Part shown: positions 35,181 through 39,912 of the stretch, in pieces | Layout of the letters: each line of letters starts with the position of its first letter | How positions within the stretch are numbered: position 1 is the stretch's first letter | From: an uncultured Candidatus Competibacteraceae bacterium | GTDB lineage: Bacteria; Pseudomonadota; Gammaproteobacteria; Competibacterales; Competibacteraceae | NCBI GenBank assembly: GCA_937960715.1 | Contig: CALGOO010000131.1 | Location: 1-39,912 of the forward strand | Reading direction: 5' to 3' | DNA length: 39,912 nt | Notes under the pieces: model-generated | The model's input: the letters and a program-made list of their open reading frames with translations, nothing else | Told to the model about the DNA's origin: nothing | Databases searched by the model: none | Position numbers and translations under genes: made by a program

Positions 35181-36179
35181 ATGAACGAACGAATGCGGGC
35201 GCTGGCCTACGATCCGGGCGAAAATCGCTTCACGGTCGAGGTTCAGCCAATACCGGCGCCGGGCGAGCATGACGTGTTGGTGCGCGTGCTGGCCTGCGGC
35301 CTCAATCCGGTCGACGCCAAGATCCACCATTGGAAGACGGTGGCGCCGGGCATGAACCCGCACTGGGTGACTGGCCTGGACGTGTCCGGCGAGATCGTGG
35401 CGCTGGGCGCGAAGGTGGAAGGTTGGCGGGCGGGGGATCGGGTGCTCTATCACGGCGATATGTTCCGGCCCCACGGCGGGTTTGCCGAATTCGCCCTCCA
35501 CGACAGCCGCACGCTGAGTCGCCACCCGCGCGTCACGCCGGCCGTGGCGGCGGCCACCCCCTGCGCCGGCTGGACAGCCTGGCGGGCGCTGGTCGACAAG
35601 CTGCGACTGACGGCGGGCGACTCGCTGTTCATTGCCGGTGGGGCCGGCGGGGTGGGCGGCTTCGCCCTCCAGATCGCCCGCCATCTTGGGCTGGAAACGG
35701 TGATCGCCACCTGCTCCGCCGCGAACGCGGACTACGTCACTGGCTTGGGTGCCACCCACGTCATCGACTACGGCAGCGAGGACGTGCGCCAGACGATCCT
35801 GCGCATCACTCAGGGGCAGGGGGTCAGCCGGGCGCTGGATGCGGTGGGTGGCGACACCGATATCCAGGCTGCGTCGGTGTTGGGGTTCGAGGGCGAGTTG
35901 GTCGAACTCGTGCGGGTGGTCCGCCCCGAGCGTTATCCCGATGCCTTCGGGAAGGGATTGAGCTTTCACCAATTGAGCCTGGGTTCCGGCCATCGCCACG
36001 GCGAGGCGGGCCGACGAACCCTGTTGCGGGCCGCGACGGCGATGAACGACCTGTTGGAGCAGGGAAAAATCCGGGTCGAGGCCCTGGTGGAAATAGAATT
36101 GTCCCAGGTGGGAGAAGCGCTATTGACGATGCGCCAGCAGCGCACCCGCGGCAAGATCGTCATGACAAACGGCGCGTGA
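35181..36179 (+). CDS. MDR-family zinc-independent NAD(P)H/quinone oxidoreductase (332 aa)
   Basis: The ATG at 35181 has GGGAGA upstream; an ATG at 35160 is an alternative. The N-terminal GroES-like part (LVRVLACGLNPVDAKIHHWK, GLDVSGEIVALG) and the Rossmann motif (GGAGGVGGFALQIARHLG) are those of the medium-chain dehydrogenase/reductase family, quinone oxidoreductase branch. The Cys ligands of the structural zinc site are missing. Such enzymes reduce quinones or enones with NADPH. The end (GKIVMTNG) is typical. It is convergent with the EamA gene and unrelated to the systems upstream. Confidence 0.9.
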   Translation: MNERMRALAYDPGENRFTVEVQPIPAPGEHDVLVRVLACGLNPVDAKIHHWKTVAPGMNPHWVTGLDVSGEIVALGAKVEGWRAGDRVLYHGDMFRPHGGFAEFALHDSRTLSRHPRVTPAVAAATPCAGWTAWRALVDKLRLTAGDSLFIAGGAGGVGGFALQIARHLGLETVIATCSAANADYVTGLGATHVIDYGSEDVRQTILRITQGQGVSRALDAVGGDTDIQAASVLGFEGELVELVRVVRPERYPDAFGKGLSFHQLSLGSGHRHGEAGRRTLLRAATAMNDLLEQGKIRVEALVEIELSQVGEALLTMRQQRTRGKIVMTNGA

Positions 36180-36216
36180 GGCAGGGAAAGAAAGGCCAGG
36201 GAATTTCCAGCGCGGA

Positions 36217-37200
36217 TTACCGGCGTGCCATGACCGTCACCCCGACGATCACCAGGGCCGCGCCCGCCAGATGGGCGATGCCAATCGCTTCGTCGAGCAG
36301 CACCCAGGCCAGCGCCATGGTCACCACCGGCCCCAGGTTGCCCGTCAGCGCAACCGGGCCAGCCCCGATGCGGCGGATGGCTTCCGCTATCCCCCATACC
36401 GGCAATACGGTGGAGAACAGCGCCATCGCCAGCGCCAGGGCATAGACCGGCCCCGGCTGGGCCAGCGCGGCGAGCGGGCGCGTCAGCAGGAATTGGCCCA
36501 TCGCCAGCCCGCAGGCGACCATGGAGACGAACGCCGTTACCCGCGCCGCGCCAAGCCGGCCCACGATCCTGCCGCTGCCCACCAGATAGAGCGCGTAGGA
36601 CAGGGCGCTGCCCAGCACCAGGCCGCTGCCGAGAACGATATCCCGCGCCGAACCGGCGAGGCGTACATCGTGCGCCATCGCCAGGGCGACGCCGGCGTAG
36701 GACAGCGCCAGCGCGCCCAGCAACCGGCGGGTGAGCGGTTGATCGAGCCACAGCGCCGAGAACAGGACCACCAGGGTGGGGTAAACGAACAGAATCAGCC
36801 GTTCCAGTCCCGCGCTGATGAAGCGCAGGCCGAGAAAGTCCAGATAACTCGCCAGGTAGTAGCCCAACAGTCCCAGCCCGAACAGCCAGGCTCCATCACG
36901 CGGCGTCAGCCGGGTGGGCGTCCGACGCGCGCTGACCCAACCCAGGACGATGAAGAATGGCAAGCTGAACGTCATGCGCAAGGCCAACAGAGTTTCGGCG
37001 TCCACCCCGTAGCGATAGGCGAGTTTGACCAGGACGGCCTTGAAGGAAAAACCGACCGCCGCCAGCACGGCGCACAGCAAGCCGATCCGGTCGAGGCCGG
37101 AGGGGGGATAGGCGGAAATGGCGGAACCGCCGTCGCGCGGGACCGCCTCCGCTTTCGTCTTCGTCCGGGAGTTCAGGGTTTCCGATACGTGATCGCGCAC
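36217..37200 (-). CDS. EamA-family (DMT) transporter (327 aa)
   Basis: I chose a GTG at 37200, with AAGGGG 7 bp upstream, overlapping the end of the VOC gene by 28 bp; the open frame continues to 37725 but that part is a shadow of the VOC gene. About ten membrane helices in two EamA repeats are visible (LLCAVLAAVGFSFKAVLVKL at the start, GPVALTGNLGPVVTMALAWV in the second half). Members export amino acids or other metabolites across the inner membrane; the substrate cannot be told here. Probably co-transcribed with the VOC gene. Confidence 0.88.
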   Translation of the reverse strand: MRDHVSETLNSRTKTKAEAVPRDGGSAISAYPPSGLDRIGLLCAVLAAVGFSFKAVLVKLAYRYGVDAETLLALRMTFSLPFFIVLGWVSARRTPTRLTPRDGAWLFGLGLLGYYLASYLDFLGLRFISAGLERLILFVYPTLVVLFSALWLDQPLTRRLLGALALSYAGVALAMAHDVRLAGSARDIVLGSGLVLGSALSYALYLVGSGRIVGRLGAARVTAFVSMVACGLAMGQFLLTRPLAALAQPGPVYALALAMALFSTVLPVWGIAEAIRRIGAGPVALTGNLGPVVTMALAWVLLDEAIGIAHLAGAALVIVGVTVMARR

Positions 37201-37559
37201 AGGACGGCCCCTTGCGGGTCTTGCAGCACGCAGAAGCGGCCGATATCGGGGATGTCTTCCGGTGGGCGCAGGAGTTTTCCGCCCAGGGTCTCCACCTGGC
37301 GGGCGGTGGCGTCCACGTCGTCCACCGTGACGTAGACGCCCCAGGCGGGCGGCATCCCCGCGCATTCCGGCGGCAGGGTCATCATCCCGCCGACCGCGTC
37401 GCCGCCCACCTTGACCATCACGTAGTCCATCCCCTCGCCGGGATAATCCTCGGTCTCCCAGCCGAACAGCGCGCCGTAAAACCGCCGCGCGGCGGCGACG
37501 TCGGTGGTCATCAGTTCGTTCCAACCAAAAGCGCCGTGCTTCATGCGATCTTCGTTCAT
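37173..37559 (-). CDS. VOC (glyoxalase/bleomycin-resistance fold) family protein (128 aa)
   Basis: Three starts are close; GAGG (37568-37571 on the minus strand) is 8 bp from the ATG at 37559, which decides it. The sequence has two beta-alpha-beta modules: HGAFGWNELMTTDVAAARRF, YGALFGWE, then WGVYVTVDDVDATARQVETL and FCVLQDPQGAVLCAI. These are typical of small VOC enzymes, metal-dependent lyases, dioxygenases or binding proteins. The function is not determined. Confidence 0.9.
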   Translation of the reverse strand: MNEDRMKHGAFGWNELMTTDVAAARRFYGALFGWETEDYPGEGMDYVMVKVGGDAVGGMMTLPPECAGMPPAWGVYVTVDDVDATARQVETLGGKLLRPPEDIPDIGRFCVLQDPQGAVLCAITYRKP

Positions 37560-37628
37560 CGTCATCACCTCGCGGTTTCAACTTGATAAAAGACAATGGA
37601 ACAACAGTTGGCCACATCCACTGTGAAG

Positions 37629-38216
37629 TCACCTCCGATAGGATCGAATCAAACCGACCACCACTCCAAAGACCTGCCAGCGGTCGCCGGGGCGCAGCAC
37701 CGGATAGGCCGGATTGGCCGGACATAGCACAGCCTCTCCGTCCTCCACCGCCAGGGTCTTGAGGGTAAATTCGTTGTCGATCACGGCGATGACCAGATCG
37801 CCCGGCCGCGCTGGAACGTCCCGTTCCACCACCACCCGGTCGCCTGGCTGGATGCCGGCCTCGATCATCGAATCGCCGGTGACCGGCACCAGCACGGTGC
37901 GCGAGGGCTGATGCACCAGCCAGGCGTCGATGGCGAATTCGCTCCCGCTGTCCGGTGTCCCGACCGGCAGGCCCGCCGGGGCCGGCGCGTCGGCCAGCGG
38001 CCGGGTGAAAAAGCGATCGGTCGGGGTCCAGCGTCCCGCCGGGGTGCGGTCCAAGAAACCGGCCTCCCGCAAGCGCTGTAGAACCTTGGCGACGGCGGAG
38101 CGCGACGCCAAGCCGAGGACGGTTTGCAGTGGCCCATAGGCCGGTAAGCTGCGCCAGCGGGCGTAGTAGTCTTGCAAGCAGGCCAGGTAGGCAGCGTCAT
38201 CGGGCGTTCGGGGCAT
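37629..38216 (-). CDS. LexA-like repressor, S24 family (195 aa)
   Basis: The ATG at 38216 is used; a longer frame to 38249 would run through the operator. Residues 1-70 are a LexA-type winged helix (LQTVLGLASRSAVAKVLQRL, REAGFLDR). A81-G82 (PAPAGLPVG) is the likely self-cleavage bond. The catalytic Ser is S116 (GDSMIEAGI) and the Lys is K153 (EFTLKTL). It should be an SOS-type repressor that cleaves itself when RecA is activated. At 195 residues it is slightly short compared with E. coli LexA (202). The HTH sequence differs from enterobacterial LexA, so the operator should differ too. Confidence 0.92.
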   Translation of the reverse strand: MPRTPDDAAYLACLQDYYARWRSLPAYGPLQTVLGLASRSAVAKVLQRLREAGFLDRTPAGRWTPTDRFFTRPLADAPAPAGLPVGTPDSGSEFAIDAWLVHQPSRTVLVPVTGDSMIEAGIQPGDRVVVERDVPARPGDLVIAVIDNEFTLKTLAVEDGEAVLCPANPAYPVLRPGDRWQVFGVVVGLIRSYRR

Positions 38217-38230
38217 GGCGACTATTGTTA

Positions 38231-38246
38231 GAGTATGTATGTACTC
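38231..38246. promoter_or_regulatory. Candidate LexA-like operator GAGTA-N6-TACTC
   Basis: GAGTA (38231-38235) and TACTC (38242-38246) are exact inverted halves with a 6 bp spacer (TGTATG), 15 bp upstream of the repressor start. The spacing and TAC half-site resemble non-enterobacterial LexA boxes such as TTAGTA-N6-TACTA. It could control both the repressor and the divergent AhpD-like gene. Confidence 0.6.
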
Positions 38247-38330
38247 CAATCATAGTCGGCGCTTACCGATTCGTCAAACCGGAATCGGAATACAATGGTT
38301 GTGAAAGAGGAAGGGGTGGGGAGAGGAACC

Positions 38331-38717
38331 ATGAGTCACGAAAAGCTGGCGGCGCTGACCCAAACCCGGCAGTGGGCGCATCGGAAACTGCTGGATCAGG
38401 GGTCCAAGGTCTATCAGGGCTTCCTGCAAATGGAAAGCGCCGCGTTCGCCGACGGCGCGCTGACGAAGAAAACGAAGGAACTGATCGCCATCGGCATCTC
38501 GGTGCGGATCGATTGCGAATCGTGCATGCAGTGGCATATCGAGCAAGCGGCGAAAGCCGGCGCCGACTGGCGAGAAATTCTTGAGGCCGTCGAGGTGGGT
38601 ATCGAAATGGGAGGGGGTCCGGCGACCGTCTCGGCGCGATTTGCCCTGACGGTGATGGAGGAAGTTTTTTCCGACTGCGCCAGGGATCGGGCGGCGTCAA
38701 GCACCAACGTGGAGTAA
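38331..38717 (+). CDS. AhpD-like / carboxymuconolactone decarboxylase family protein (128 aa)
   Basis: GAGAGG precedes the ATG at 38331. The AhpD core C-x2-C-x3-H (CESCMQWHIEQAAKAG) follows KTKELIAIGISVRIDC, the family signature. The Cys pair is the redox centre in alkylhydroperoxidase-type members, which reduce peroxides or act as decarboxylases. It is all-helical and cytoplasmic. Its last codons carry the ribosome site of the cupin gene, 5 bp downstream, so they form an operon. Confidence 0.92.
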   Translation: MSHEKLAALTQTRQWAHRKLLDQGSKVYQGFLQMESAAFADGALTKKTKELIAIGISVRIDCESCMQWHIEQAAKAGADWREILEAVEVGIEMGGGPATVSARFALTVMEEVFSDCARDRAASSTNVE

Positions 38718-38722
38718 AACGC

Positions 38723-39121
38723 ATGACGAAATCGACCGTGACGTACTGGAATGCGCTCCGGCCTGAAAACCAGAGCCGGTGGACACCCATCCCCGGCCTG
38801 GAAGGGATGGCCGAGGAGCTGACCCTGAGCATCGACCGCCTGACCGGCGAATACACCCGATTGACTCGCTTCCTTCCGGGGGCCGATACCGCCGCCTTCG
38901 GCGGAAAAACCCATTCCTACCCCGAGGAGGTTTTCATCGTCAGCGGACGCCTGCACGACCAGGCCTTCGACCTCTGGCTGGAAGCGGGGCACTACGCCAG
39001 CCGCCCTCCCGGCGAGCTGCATGGCCCTTTCAGGACGGACGTGGGCTGCGTAGTGCTGGAGGTATCGTTTCCCCAGCGCATCGACGCCGGGGATGGCGCC
39101 AATCCGATTGGGCCAGGATAG
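38723..39121 (+). CDS. Cupin-domain protein, ChrR-like (132 aa)
   Basis: A single cupin barrel is visible: FGGKTHSYPEEVFIVSGRLH and GHYASRPPGELHGPF give the two cupin motifs with His and Glu metal ligands. It starts 5 bp after the AhpD-like stop, with GGAG inside that gene's end. Cupin-AhpD pairs often act in oxidative stress or aromatic/organic hydroperoxide metabolism; the substrate is unknown. Confidence 0.88.
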   Translation: MTKSTVTYWNALRPENQSRWTPIPGLEGMAEELTLSIDRLTGEYTRLTRFLPGADTAAFGGKTHSYPEEVFIVSGRLHDQAFDLWLEAGHYASRPPGELHGPFRTDVGCVVLEVSFPQRIDAGDGANPIGPG

Positions 39122-39139
39122 AATCGATATGGCGACCCG

Positions 39140-39912
39140 CTACAGCCTGGGATCGACCGGCTCCGACTCCAGCGCCAGCACGCCGAACGCGCACTCGTGG
39201 ACCCGCCGCAGCGGCTCGCGGGCGACGAAGCGCTCCAGCGCCTCCAGCCCGAGGGTGAACTCGCGCAAGGCCAGCGCCCGCTTGCCGCCCAGCGCGCGTT
39301 TCCGCAAGCGCGACAGATGCCGCTCCGCGTCGTACTCCGGCCCGTAGATGATGCGCAGGTACTCCCGGCCCCGGCACTTGACCGCCGGCTGAATCCGGCC
39401 GTGGCCGCCGCCGGGCAGAAAATCCAGCGGCTTGACCACCATGCCCTCGCCGCCCTCCTGGGTCAGGCCCAGCCACCAGTCCTCGATCCCCTGACAGGCC
39501 ACCTCGTCGGCCAGGTCCGCCACCCGGTACTCGGTCGCCAGCAACACGGATGAATGTGCCGCCAGCCGGCGCGTTTGCTCCATGTGCCAGAGGTGGGTTC
39601 GGTCGGCGTGAACCTTCCCTTCCGAAGCCAGCAGGTGAAACGGCGCCAGCCGCATGTCCTCGATGGAGGTCACCTCCCAGCAATAGCGCCGGTAGGCGTC
39701 GGTGAAGCGCCGAGCATCGCGCTGCCGCCCGGCGTACTCGTCGGCCAATGCCCCGACCTCCACCCCGCGCCCGGCGGCGGCGGCGATGAGATCGTGGGCG
39801 GTGCGCAGCATGGCCCGGCTGGCCGCGCCGACGGCGGCGTATTGGCGGGTCAGCAGTTCGCGGGCCTTGAGCGACCAGGGCATCAGCTCGCAGTCCAGCG
39901 CGAACCAGTCGC
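39140..39912 (-). CDS. pnkp: Polynucleotide kinase-phosphatase (Pnkp), ligase-domain end; 5' part outside window
   Basis: The frame is open to the right edge (DWFALDCELMPWSLKA upstream of the ATG at 39883), so only the C-terminal 257 residues are here. The nucleotidyltransferase motif EGMVVKP and the lysine-containing VKCRGREYLRIIYGP match the ligase (adenylyltransferase) domain of bacterial Pnkp, and the end LRRVHECAFGVLALESEPVD is its typical C-terminus. Pnkp heals and seals cut RNA, usually with the Hen1 methyltransferase, whose gene would be expected next door outside the window. The kinase and phosphatase domains and the adenylated lysine motif are not in view. Confidence 0.88.
   Translation of the reverse strand, partial: DWFALDCELMPWSLKARELLTRQYAAVGAASRAMLRTAHDLIAAAAGRGVEVGALADEYAGRQRDARRFTDAYRRYCWEVTSIEDMRLAPFHLLASEGKVHADRTHLWHMEQTRRLAAHSSVLLATEYRVADLADEVACQGIEDWWLGLTQEGGEGMVVKPLDFLPGGGHGRIQPAVKCRGREYLRIIYGPEYDAERHLSRLRKRALGGKRALALREFTLGLEALERFVAREPLRRVHECAFGVLALESEPVDPRL

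Noticed and set aside
37201..37725. N-terminal extension of the EamA transporter frame
   Set aside because: It overlaps the VOC gene in another frame and has low-complexity Gly/Arg content; the GTG at 37200 has a good ribosome site.

Overview
The window is GC-rich DNA, densely coded on both strands, from a diderm (Gram-negative) bacterium. The evidence is a TolQ/MotA-type proton-channel protein, an OmpA-like peptidoglycan-binding protein, a Tat-type signal and a LexA/S24 repressor. The overall style (double WD40 propellers, eukaryotic-like kinases, many radical SAM enzymes) suggests an environmental proteobacterium, perhaps a gammaproteobacterium of the Competibacter/Contendobacter kind. That placement is a guess from gene style, not from a marker gene. 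I see no rRNA, tRNA, CRISPR array or recognisable transposase.

Region A (1-11.5 kb): a TPR-double WD40-TerD fusion, cut by the left edge, converges on a seven-gene minus-strand operon. In transcription order the operon holds an ECF sigma factor, a small zinc-binding anti-sigma-like protein, a radical SAM/SPASM enzyme, a Tat-signal WD40 protein with a Cys-rich tail of repeated C-x-C-[D/N]-T-I motifs, a small PqqD-like protein, a 912-residue protein with two complete radical SAM domains, and a third radical SAM/SPASM enzyme. I read this as a RiPP-like protein-modification system. The WD40 protein would be the substrate, the tail would be modified by up to four radical SAM centres in the cytoplasm, and the product would then be exported folded. 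This is the strongest candidate for an undescribed system.

Region B (11.5-32.4 kb): two convergent operons. The plus-strand operon (12.1-23.0 kb) encodes a Ser/Thr kinase with TPRs, GrpE, an Hsp70 with three zinc ribbons, a 1386-residue J-like/TPR/multi-membrane protein, a zinc ribbon-TPR-TM-OmpA protein and a secreted DUF4124-like/coiled-coil/ankyrin protein. The minus-strand operon (32.0-23.1 kb) encodes a TolQ/MotA-like channel, a TolR-like coiled-coil/Ig membrane protein, a PP2C phosphatase, an FHA-zinc ribbon-Ser/Thr kinase, a ClpA-like N-domain protein with a dead ATPase module, and a Clp-receiver-FtsH fusion protease. Together they look like an envelope-anchored, phosphorylation-controlled chaperone and protease machine. 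A second double-WD40 protein follows at 32.4-34.9 kb, so WD40 paralogues bracket regions A and B.

Region C (35-39.9 kb) looks like ordinary genome: an MDR-family oxidoreductase, an EamA transporter, a VOC protein, a LexA-like repressor with a palindromic operator, an AhpD-like protein, a cupin, and the ligase end of a bacterial Pnkp RNA-repair enzyme cut by the right edge. The functional proposals for regions A and B are inference; domain calls are from reading motifs by eye.
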